Shown in pieces: positions 1-5,131 of a stretch of 5,131 nucleotides of DNA. The DNA comes from an uncultured bacterium. Its GTDB lineage: Bacteria; Bacteroidota; Bacteroidia; Chitinophagales; CAIODY01. The DNA is taken from contig CAIQHW010000088.1 in the NCBI GenBank assembly GCA_903871715.1, positions 1 to 5,131 on the forward strand, in the 5' to 3' direction. A program made the translations under genes and the position numbers. The notes under the pieces were generated by a model. The model was not told where the DNA came from. It saw nothing but the letters and a program-made list of their open reading frames with translations, and searched no databases. Position 1 is the stretch's first letter; each line of letters starts with the position of its first letter.

Positions 1-411
1 TGTGATTTTATATTCTGTTAAATTGCTTTGTTCGTTGGGTGCTACCACTTGAAAATTGGGCTGCAAGCCAATTTCAAACTGGAAATGAAATTCATTGGCG
101 GTGTTTAAATCCAATTCCTCTTTTAATGGTAGTGAAAGTGGATGCCCCAAATATTGAATGTTGTTTTCCTTGATGTAATTATCCATTTTTTCTGATGCAC
201 ACTTGCTTAATTCATCTGCCAAAATTCCTTTGCCATACATTTTTTTAATCATGCCCACAGGAACTAAACCTGGGCGAAAACCTGGTAGGGTAGCAGTTTT
301 TGCAATCTTTTTTAAACCGCTTTCTACTTTGGGCATATAATCGTCTTTACCTAAAGTGATAGTTAATTTATCATGCAAAAAACCGATGTTTTCTTTGTTA
401 ATTGTTGCCAT
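1..411 (-). CDS. tig: Trigger factor, N-terminal part (runs off the left edge)
   Basis: Trigger factor is the ATP-independent chaperone that docks on ribosomal protein L23 at the exit tunnel and shields nascent chains. I translated the minus strand from the ATG at 409-411 and found 137 codons open to the window edge. The ribosome-binding domain is recognisable: residues 44-51 read GFRPGLVP, the family's ribosome-docking signature (GFRKGKVP in E. coli), followed by MIKKMYGKGILADEL, also typical. Residues after about 110 (FHFQFEIGLQPNF) match the end of this domain; the peptidyl-prolyl isomerase and C-terminal arm domains must lie outside the window. An in-frame stop at 421-423, four codons upstream, makes this the only reasonable start. 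The leader is A-rich without a Shine-Dalgarno sequence. Identification is by recognition of the motif and domain, not by a search. It stands alone here and is transcribed away from the repeat array. Confidence 0.93.
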   Translation of the reverse strand, partial: MATINKENIGFLHDKLTITLGKDDYMPKVESGLKKIAKTATLPGFRPGLVPVGMIKKMYGKGILADELSKCASEKMDNYIKENNIQYLGHPLSLPLKEELDLNTANEFHFQFEIGLQPNFQVVAPNEQSNLTEYKIT

Positions 412-437
412 ATCAAATACTTATTTTTTTGAGGGCG

Positions 438-445
438 CAAAGGTA
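438..445 (-). promoter_or_regulatory. Probable tig promoter, Bacteroidota -7 box
   Basis: Read on the minus strand this is TACCTTTG, a full match to the Bacteroidota -7 consensus TAnnTTTG. It ends 26 bases before the tig ATG, so transcription would start near 430 and give a leader of roughly 20 bases. I found no clear TTG box at the usual distance upstream, so only the -7 element is supported. Confidence 0.55.
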
Positions 446-629
446 AACAATGATTTGTAATGCTGTATTTATTAGGTTGTTTTAACTTGCCATGCAACTG
501 TTTATTCTTAGAGCTTTTCCATATTTTTTATTGCCAAATTATTTTTCAAAGAAAAAGTTTTTTTACCGTTTCACCAGCATAATGATGTCGTCTGCCAATA
601 ATCCATAAAACTCTTTTTATAACCTAACT

Positions 630-863
630 CGATTCATTTTTATCGTACTTCGATTGAGTTTTATGATGCCACGATTGACTTTTATCATGCTTAAGTTGGC
701 TTGTATGATACTTCTTTTCCCATTTACCATCGTTCATTTTACTTTTATGGTGCTTCAGTTGCCTTGTATCATCGTTCAATTCATTTGTAAATTTATTTTA
801 GTTGCCTTGTAACATTTGCTCAGCTCATTTTTAAATTTACTTTAGTTGTCTTTTAGCATCGCT
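630..863. repeat. Degenerate 21-base tandem repeat array, about 11 units
   Basis: The stretch divides into units at 630, 651, 672, 693, 714, 735, 756, 777, 800, 821 and 844. Units 1-7 are each exactly 21 bases; units 8 and 10 have 23 and unit 11 has 20. A rough consensus begins CAGTTGCCTTGTATCATCG and ends TT. The most constant parts are a TT near base 4, a T-rich core at bases 9-13 with TAT, and a terminal TT. Adjacent copies are clearly diverged, so this is an old array. It ends near 863, after which similarity fades. Twenty-one bases is two helical turns and seven codons. Function is unknown; the array could be a decayed minisatellite, a curved-DNA or protein-binding segment, or a structured RNA. 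Confidence 0.8.
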
Positions 864-964
864 CTATGACATGGTAATGTTTAATAGACAAGGCTATAAA
901 TTGCTTTAATAGGGGGTTGATAGGGCTTCATCTTGCTTTTAATGTGGCGAAACATCCTGCACAA

Positions 965-992
965 TTGGTAAAGGATTTATCCCTTAACTTTG
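965..992 (+). promoter_or_regulatory. Promoter of the T9SS-exported protein gene
   Basis: TAACTTTG at 985-992 fits the Bacteroidota -7 consensus TAnnTTTG, and a TTG at 965-967 lies 17 bases upstream, close to the expected position of the -33 element. Transcription would begin near 999, giving an A-rich leader of about 15 bases before the ATG at 1015. An intact promoter in front of a frameshifted gene suggests recent or reversible inactivation. Confidence 0.62.
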
Positions 993-1035
993 TTTTTACT
1001 AAAACAAACAAGAAATGAAAAAACTGTTTTTACTA

Positions 1036-1049
1036 TGTACTGTGTACTG
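1036..1049 (+). repeat. Perfect 7-base tandem duplication in the signal-peptide region
   Basis: TGTACTG occurs twice head to tail (1036-1042 and 1043-1049). Two copies put the downstream sequence out of frame with the ATG at 1015. Removing one copy makes MKKLFLLCTANAQ run straight into QNLVRNPSFE. Four copies would also restore the frame and give a more usual signal peptide of about 20 residues. The repeat accounts exactly for the first frameshift in the gene. Confidence 0.8.
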
Positions 1050-1829
1050 CTAACGCCCAACAAAATTTAGTCCGCAATCCCAGTTTTGAAAAAAGAGTAG
1101 GTAATTGTACATCTACTTCTTATCCCGCCTTCAATTTATTACTACGATTCCTTACCTTTCTCTTTTCTCTGTTACTTAACAGATTGGATACAAGTAAGTA
1201 ATGGACCAAGTGTTTGGTCAATAAATCAACCAGCGGGCTCTGGTTTACCTATGTCGAGTGTTTCCAAACACATCTACCCCCATTCCGATTCCACTGTGGG
1301 GGGGCAATTCTCACCAATTTCTAACCCAAACTTTCGTCAAATATTTGAAAACAGGTTAGATACCAATTTAATCGCAGGGCATCATTATCAATTTGGTATG
1401 TGGGTGCATTTATGCGATACACTGGCTGGCTTTGCTAATGTAGGCAAAATAGCAGGCATCAATAGTTTCAGTGCTTATTTTAGCGATACGGTGGTGCATT
1501 GGCGTAGCAATTTTGATATTACGCATTATAGCCCACAAGTGCAAATAAACCAAATGGTAACCGACACAGGCAACTGGGTGTTGCTGCGTGATACTTTTGT
1601 AGCCGAAGGCGGCGAACGCTATATGTGCATTGGCAATTTTAAAACCGATGCCCAAACCCAATGGCAATTGGTGGATAGCATTAACACTTTGCCCATATTG
1701 GCGTACTATTTCTATGATGATGTAAGCCTGATAGATTTGGATGATACCAGCAAAGCCAATGGCATTGCAGCATTAACCATCAACCATTTATCATTAACAA
1801 TTTACCCTAACCCAGCAGGGCAGTCGATA

Positions 1830-1850
1830 GTCGTAAGTTGTAAGTCGTTA
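1830..1850 (+). repeat. Three heptamer repeats in the T9SS tail (left arm)
   Basis: The bases split as GTCGTAA, GTTGTAA and GTCGTTA, three head-to-tail 7-base units with one change each in the second and third. They encode VVSCKSL within the sorting domain. The first two units, with the base before them (1829-1844), are complementary to 1942-1957 at 15 of 16 positions, the exception being a G-T wobble. Confidence 0.7.
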
Positions 1851-1855
1851 GCCAG

Positions 1856-1875
1856 CCCTTCTGCAAGCGGAAGGG
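1856..1875. repeat. Small palindrome inside the T9SS tail coding sequence
   Basis: CCCTTC at 1856-1861 is the exact complement of GAAGGG at 1870-1875, around an 8-base centre in which some further pairing is possible. It encodes SPSASGR, a low-complexity segment between the IVVS and NTIEITNVVG strands, where sorting domains usually have a short turn. This looks like a small in-frame insertion, though I cannot test that without relatives. Confidence 0.55.
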
Positions 1876-1941
1876 TAAATACAATTGAAATAACAAATGT
1901 GGTTGGGCAAAAAATGAAAGTAACTATTACAACGCTCACTT

Positions 1942-1957
1942 CTTACGACTTACGACT
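1942..1957. repeat. Inverted heptamer repeats (right arm)
   Basis: TTACGAC is repeated twice (1943-1949, 1950-1956), the reverse complement of the heptamer at 1830-1850. The two arms are separated by 97 bases that contain the small palindrome at 1856-1875. The right arm encodes SYDLRL, just before the conserved DDYPSGVYF part of the sorting domain. Confidence 0.65.
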
Positions 1958-2100
1958 GGATACTGACGACTACCCAAGCGGTGTTTACTTTATCAAAGCC
2001 ACTGATGCCAACGGCAATGTAAGCAATGCGAAGTTTGTGAAACAATAAATGTTTGATGGCTTACTTTGACAAGTTTAAATGGTATAACCCATCGGCAATA

Positions 2101-2136
2101 AAAAAAGTCCACTACGATTTAGTAGCGGACTTTTTT
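2101..2136. terminator. Bidirectional intrinsic terminator between converging genes
   Basis: AAAAAAGTCCACTAC (2101-2115) pairs with GTAGCGGACTTTTTT (2122-2136) around a 6-base loop, with one A-C mismatch. The GC-containing part of the stem is flanked by an A tract on one side and a T tract on the other, so each strand yields a hairpin followed by a run of U. It lies 52 bases after the T9SS gene stop and 34 bases after the fusA stop, and can serve both. Confidence 0.88.
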
Positions 2137-2170
2137 ATTTTACTATCCCTATTTAATTAATCCCCATTAA

Positions 2171-4324
2171 TTACTCTTCAATTGGTTTCAATTTGCCTTT
2201 GCTTTTTGCAATCACCACTTCGGCAATATTGTTTGGTGCTGGGTTGTAGTTGCTAAATTCCATGGTAGATGTAGCACGACCTGATGACAACGAACGCAAT
2301 TGCGTTACATAACCAAACATTTCGCTCAATGGCACTTTAGCTTTTATCACTTGCAAGTTAGCACGACTATCCATACCTTCCATGATTCCACGACGACGGT
2401 TCAAATCGCCTGTAACATCACCCATGTATTGGTCTGGCGTTAACACTTCTACTTTCATGATGGGTTCCAACAAAATTGGTTTTGCTTTTCTTCCAGCCTC
2501 ACGGAATGCAGAACGAGCACACAATTCAAATGACATAGAATCGGAATCCACATCATGGTAGCTACCATCAAACACACGAACTTTCATGTTGTTTACTGGA
2601 TAACCAGCCAACACACCATTAGGCATAGAGGTTTCAAAACCTTTGATAATGGCAGGAATAAATTCTTTTGGAATTGAACCTCCAAAAATATCATTTACAA
2701 ATTGGAAATGTTTGCCTTCGTTTTCTTTCAACCATTCTTCATCAGCAGGACCAAATTCAAATTGAATATCGGCAAATTTACCACGACCACCAGATTGTTT
2801 TTTCAATACTTCACGATGCGTAATAGTAGTGTTAAACGCTTCTTTATAAGCCACTTGCGGCGCACCTTGGTTTACTTCCACCTTGAATTCACGTTTCATA
2901 CGGTCGATGATAATTTCCAAATGCAATTCGCCCATACCACGAAGAATTGTTTGACCAGTATCTTCATCAGTATTTACTCTTAAAGTTGGGTCTTCTTCTA
3001 CTAATTTAGAAATTGCCAATCCCATTTTATCCACGTCAGCTTGAGTTTTAGGCTCAACTGCAATTGCGATAACCGGTTCAGGAATGAACATGTTTTCCAA
3101 AGTGATTGGATGATTTTCATCGCATAAAGTATCACCAGTTTTAATTTCTTTGAAACCTACTGCTGCTGCAATATCACCAGCTTCAATAAAATCAATTGGA
3201 TTTTGTTTGTTGGCAAACATTTTCATGATTCGGCTGATACGCTCTTTCTTTCCGCTTCTTACATTCAACACATAAGAACCTGAATCTAAATGTCCGCTAT
3301 AACAACGGAAGAACGCTAATCTACCTACAAATGGATCAGTCATAATTTTGAATGCTAACGCACTGAAAGGTGCTTTAGGGTCAGCTTTACGAGTGATTTC
3401 TTCGCCAGTATCAGGGTTAATTCCTTTTGTATCTTCAATATCTAATGGGCCAGGCAAATAACGGCAAACCGCATCTAATGCAGTTTGTACGCCTTTGTTT
3501 TTGAATGAAGAACCACACATCATTGGCACAATTGATAAATCAATACATGCTTTACGAATTGCTTCGTGCATTTCTGCTTCAGTAATACTATTAGGATCTT
3601 CGAAGAATTTTTCTAATAATTTTTCATCGTATTCAGCTACAGCTTCAACTAAATGTTGTCTCCATTCTTGCGCCTCGGCTAACATATCAGCAGGCACTTC
3701 GATTTCGTCGAAAGTCATACCTTCTGTTTCCATGTGCCAAATGATTCCTTTCATTTTAATCAAATCAACCACACCTTTAAAATCATCTTCAGCTCCAATT
3801 GGAAGCTGCAATGGCACTGCTTTTGCGCCCAACATGTCTTTTACTTGTTGCACAACCATTAAGAAATCGGCTCCACTTCTATCCATTTTGTTTACAAAAC
3901 CGATACGTGGAACTTTATAACGATTAGCCTGACGCCAAACTGTTTCAGATTGTGGTTCAACACCATCAACCGCAGAGAACAAAGCAATCAAACCATCTAA
4001 TACCCTCATAGAACGCTCTACTTCTACAGTAAAATCCACGTGACCCGGAGTGTCGATGATATTAAAATAATATGATTTAGTATCCGCAGTTTCTTTACCT
4101 TTTACAGTTGGAAACTTCCATTGACAGCTTACCGCAGCCGAAGTGATAGTGATACCACGTTCTTTTTCTTGCTCCATCCAATCGGTTGTAGCAGCACCAT
4201 CGTGCACTTCACCAATTTTATGAATCATACCTGTGTAGCGCAAAATACGCTCTGTGGTGGTAGTTTTGCCTGCATCAATGTGTGCAGCAATACCAAAGTT
4301 TCTTTGAAATCTTAAATCTGCCAT
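2171..4324 (-). CDS. fusA: Elongation factor G (translocase)
   Basis: EF-G is the GTPase that moves tRNAs and mRNA through the ribosome after peptide transfer and helps recycle ribosomes with RRF. The 717-residue product is full length. The GTPase motifs are all present: P-loop AHIDAGKT (14-21), switch I RGIT (56-59), DTPGH (91-95), NKMD (145-148) and GSSFKNKG (271-278, usually SAFKNKG). Domain II follows from about 315, and domain III contains RGMGELHLE (462-470). Domain IV has SGGRGKFA (511-518) and the tip GSYHDVDS (587-594), whose His590 corresponds to the E. coli tip histidine that enters the decoding site. Domain V ends with GYVTQLRSLSSGRAT (671-685). The position behind rpsL and rpsG and the intact GTPase centre mark it as the main EF-G rather than a divergent paralogue. 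A 107-base gap with a terminator-like hairpin separates it from rpsG, so its level may be tuned separately. The leader before the ATG is A-rich without a Shine-Dalgarno sequence. Confidence 0.98.
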   Translation of the reverse strand: MADLRFQRNFGIAAHIDAGKTTTTERILRYTGMIHKIGEVHDGAATTDWMEQEKERGITITSAAVSCQWKFPTVKGKETADTKSYYFNIIDTPGHVDFTVEVERSMRVLDGLIALFSAVDGVEPQSETVWRQANRYKVPRIGFVNKMDRSGADFLMVVQQVKDMLGAKAVPLQLPIGAEDDFKGVVDLIKMKGIIWHMETEGMTFDEIEVPADMLAEAQEWRQHLVEAVAEYDEKLLEKFFEDPNSITEAEMHEAIRKACIDLSIVPMMCGSSFKNKGVQTALDAVCRYLPGPLDIEDTKGINPDTGEEITRKADPKAPFSALAFKIMTDPFVGRLAFFRCYSGHLDSGSYVLNVRSGKKERISRIMKMFANKQNPIDFIEAGDIAAAVGFKEIKTGDTLCDENHPITLENMFIPEPVIAIAVEPKTQADVDKMGLAISKLVEEDPTLRVNTDEDTGQTILRGMGELHLEIIIDRMKREFKVEVNQGAPQVAYKEAFNTTITHREVLKKQSGGRGKFADIQFEFGPADEEWLKENEGKHFQFVNDIFGGSIPKEFIPAIIKGFETSMPNGVLAGYPVNNMKVRVFDGSYHDVDSDSMSFELCARSAFREAGRKAKPILLEPIMKVEVLTPDQYMGDVTGDLNRRRGIMEGMDSRANLQVIKAKVPLSEMFGYVTQLRSLSSGRATSTMEFSNYNPAPNNIAEVVIAKSKGKLKPIEE

Positions 4325-4360
4325 TTTATTTTACTGTTAAATTGTTTTGATTTTTGTTTT

Positions 4361-4406
4361 ATAAAAAGATTGCTCAATGGAATTTATAAAATAACCATTG
4401 AGCAAT
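4361..4406 (-). terminator. Terminator-like hairpin between rpsG and fusA, candidate attenuator
   Basis: On the transcribed minus strand, ATTGCTCAATGG (4406-4395) forms a perfect 12-pair stem with CCATTGAGCAAT (4380-4369) around a 14-base A/T loop, and the stem is followed by CTTTTT. This has the shape of an intrinsic terminator, but it sits inside an operon, about 37 bases before the fusA ATG. The stem is only moderately GC-rich, so partial read-through is likely. I found no TAnnTTTG promoter between it and fusA. Confidence 0.5.
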
Positions 4407-4428
4407 TGTTAGCTATTGAGCAAATTGT
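4395..4428 (-). repeat. Direct repeat providing a competing stem arm
   Basis: The nine bases ATTGAGCAA occur at 4397-4405 and again 18 bases on at 4415-4423, just after the rpsG stop. Both copies are complementary to TTGCTCAAT at 4370-4378, so the transcript can form one stem or the other but not both. The distal pairing is shorter (9 pairs against 12). Confidence 0.6.
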
Positions 4429-4431
4429 CAA

Positions 4432-4899
4432 TTATCTAAAATGTGCAAAAGCTTTATTTGCTTCAGCCATTTTGTGTGTATCTTCTTTCTTTTTAAAAGC
4501 AGCACCTTCTTTTTTTGCTGCTGCAATTAATTCGTTAGCCAATTTTTCAGCCATTGATTTTCCATTACGTTCGCGACTGTAACGAATAATCCATTTCATG
4601 CTTAACGATATTTTTCTATCAGGACGAACTTCTGTTGGAATTTGAAAGTTAGCACCACCAATACGTTTGCTTTTTACTTCCACTGCAGGTGTTACGTTTT
4701 GAATCGCTTCTTTCCAAGTAGTGTAGCCATCCATGTCACCAGCATTTTTATCAATGATTGCCATCGCATCATAAAAGATAGAAGTAGCAATTGTTTTTTT
4801 TCCGCTCCACATCATTGTGTTGATGAATCGAGTTACTAATTGGTCGTTGAATTTTGGGTCTGGCGCCAAAAATCGTTTGGGGGCTTTCTTTTTACGCAT
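4432..4899 (-). CDS. rpsG: 30S ribosomal protein S7
   Basis: S7 binds the 3' major domain of 16S rRNA, starts assembly of the 30S head and lies near the exit-site tRNA. The 155 residues match the family's usual length of about 156. Conserved features include DPKFND (14-19), FINTMMWSGKK (25-35), the strand segment VEVKSKRIGGANFQIP (73-88) leading into EVRPDRK (90-96), and the C-terminal THKMAEANKAFAHFR (141-155), close to the AHYRW ending in E. coli. The start at 4899 opens with the lysine-rich MRKKKAPKR expected for this family. It lies 62 bases after rpsL and 107 bases before fusA in the conserved str order. In E. coli S7 represses its own translation by binding the rpsL-rpsG junction; whether that applies here is not shown. 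Confidence 0.97.
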   Translation of the reverse strand: MRKKKAPKRFLAPDPKFNDQLVTRFINTMMWSGKKTIATSIFYDAMAIIDKNAGDMDGYTTWKEAIQNVTPAVEVKSKRIGGANFQIPTEVRPDRKISLSMKWIIRYSRERNGKSMAEKLANELIAAAKKEGAAFKKKEDTHKMAEANKAFAHFR

Positions 4900-4961
4900 G
4901 TTGTTGTTTGAATTTATTCACCTTGTTTCAAAATTTTATAACAAGATTACTTAGTTAATAA

Positions 4962-5131
4962 TTATTTCTTTTTAGCAGGAGCTGCAGCAGCACCTGGTTT
5001 TGGTCGTTTTGTGCCATATTTAGAGCGGCTTTTTTTGCGGTTGTTTACACCAGCAGTATCTAATGCACCACGAACAATATGATAACGCACACCAGGTAAA
5101 TCTTTTACCCTACCACCACGAATCAAAACAA
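4962..5131 (-). CDS. rpsL: 30S ribosomal protein S12, C-terminal part (runs off the right edge)
   Basis: S12 sits at the decoding centre and influences accuracy and streptomycin sensitivity. I read 55 codons plus a stop at 4962-4964. The fragment starts VLIRGGRVKDLPGVRYH and continues to RGALDTAG and RSKYGTKRPKPG, nearly identical to the E. coli C-terminal half. The loop RVKDLPG keeps the lysine equivalent to E. coli K87, a streptomycin-resistance position, and the adjacent aspartate that RimO methylthiolates, so this part looks wild type. The other resistance site (K42) is outside the window. The tail GAAAAPAKKK is longer than the E. coli ending KRPKA. It is the first str-operon gene seen here; its promoter and start are beyond the edge. 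Confidence 0.96.
   Translation of the reverse strand, partial: VLIRGGRVKDLPGVRYHIVRGALDTAGVNNRKKSRSKYGTKRPKPGAAAAPAKKK

Larger units (their letters stand above)
412..1014. other. Intergenic region between tig and the T9SS gene
   Basis: This 600-base stretch separates two divergently transcribed genes and has no convincing coding sequence. From left to right it holds the tig -7 box (438-445), a T-rich stretch with a weak hairpin (542-556), a tiny minus-strand open stretch (563-616), the 21-base tandem repeat array (630-863), about 100 bases in which I see nothing (864-964), and a plus-strand promoter (965-992). It is longer than the other gaps in the window, mostly because of the array. Confidence 0.85.
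1015..2048 (+). pseudogene. T9SS type A sorting-domain surface protein, 5' end broken by two frameshifts
   Basis: This would be a secreted protein of about 340 residues, exported by Sec and then by T9SS and attached to or released from the cell surface. The ATG at 1015 starts a signal-peptide-like MKKLFLLCTV but reaches a stop at 1051. One frame over (from 1049) comes ANAQ followed by QNLVRNPSFE, the usual start of mature Bacteroidota surface proteins. A second shift near 1135-1137 leads to the frame open from 1101 to 2048. Numbering from the internal Met at 1251, IGNF (127-130) and FYDDVSLIDL (154-163) close a jelly-roll-like N-terminal domain often seen in these proteins. The T9SS tail starts at about 182, with YPNP (185-188), VVGQ (217-220), SGVYFIKA (243-250) and KFVKQ at the end. 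The Met at 1251 is not a credible start because it lacks a signal peptide and skips conserved upstream sequence. The ligand is unknown. It is either a pseudogene, phase-variable, or damaged by sequence errors. Confidence 0.8.

Noticed and set aside
542..556. TTTTTCAAAGAAAAA hairpin as a terminator
   Set aside because: The stem is nearly all A-T with a 3-base loop, and no gene ends beside it on either strand.
630..863. CRISPR array
   Set aside because: The units are contiguous and diverged, with no alternation of identical repeats and unique spacers, and no cas gene is present.
1036..1201. Programmed ribosomal frameshifting in the T9SS gene
   Set aside because: No slippery heptamer with a downstream structure or stop-codon context is evident, and the first shift is fully explained by a 7-base duplication.
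1410..1667. Antisense open frame within the T9SS gene
   Set aside because: It is an out-of-frame reading of a sense strand that shows clear protein-family motifs, and it has no promoter or leader of its own.
2049..2100. Promoter-like TTACTTTG after the T9SS gene
   Set aside because: The spacing does not match TAnnTTTG, and the sequence is followed immediately by a terminator with no gene to drive.
2702..4315. Several plus-strand open frames across fusA
   Set aside because: All lie opposite conserved EF-G coding sequence and translate to low-complexity, family-less peptides.
2171..4324. A divergent second EF-G paralogue (fusA2 type)
   Set aside because: All GTPase motifs are canonical and the gene sits directly behind rpsL and rpsG.
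4370..4839. Plus-strand open frames across rpsG and the gap beside it
   Set aside because: They are reverse readings of S7 coding sequence, and one also runs through the hairpin. No support as genes.

Overview
The window looks like a chromosomal fragment of an AT-rich Bacteroidota bacterium. The evidence is a secreted protein ending in a type IX secretion (T9SS) type A sorting domain, two promoters carrying the Bacteroidota -7 motif TAnnTTTG, A-rich leaders without a Shine-Dalgarno sequence, and ribosomal protein and EF-G sequences of the Bacteroidota kind. The sequence does not support a genus.

Layout. Positions 1-411 (minus strand) hold the first 137 codons of trigger factor (tig), which runs off the left edge; its promoter lies just upstream at 438-445. 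Positions 412-1014 form a 600-base intergenic region. Its core, 630-863, is a degenerate tandem array of about eleven 21-base units, and its right end carries a plus-strand promoter. Positions 1015-2048 (plus strand) are a T9SS-exported, probably surface-bound protein whose 5' end is broken by two frameshifts. One is a perfect 7-base tandem duplication in the signal-peptide region and the other is an extra base near a short T run, so the gene is a pseudogene, a phase-variable gene caught in the off state, or a victim of sequence errors. Its sorting domain also carries heptamer repeats arranged as an inverted repeat around a small palindrome.

A bidirectional terminator (2101-2136) separates this gene from the converging str operon, which reads leftward as rpsL (3' end only, 4962-5131), rpsG (4432-4899) and fusA (2171-4324). 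These encode S12, S7 and EF-G, the decoding-site protein, a 30S head protein and the translocase. With trigger factor, which binds at the ribosome exit tunnel, most of the window serves protein synthesis; the T9SS protein is an accessory gene between the two. The rpsG-fusA gap holds a terminator-like hairpin with a third competing arm, a candidate attenuator. fusA is followed by a terminator and an unrelated gene rather than by rpsJ and the S10 ribosomal cluster, the arrangement I would expect in many Bacteroidota.

I found no convincing new multi-gene system. The most unusual material is the 21-base repeat array and the heptamer repeats in and around the T9SS gene.
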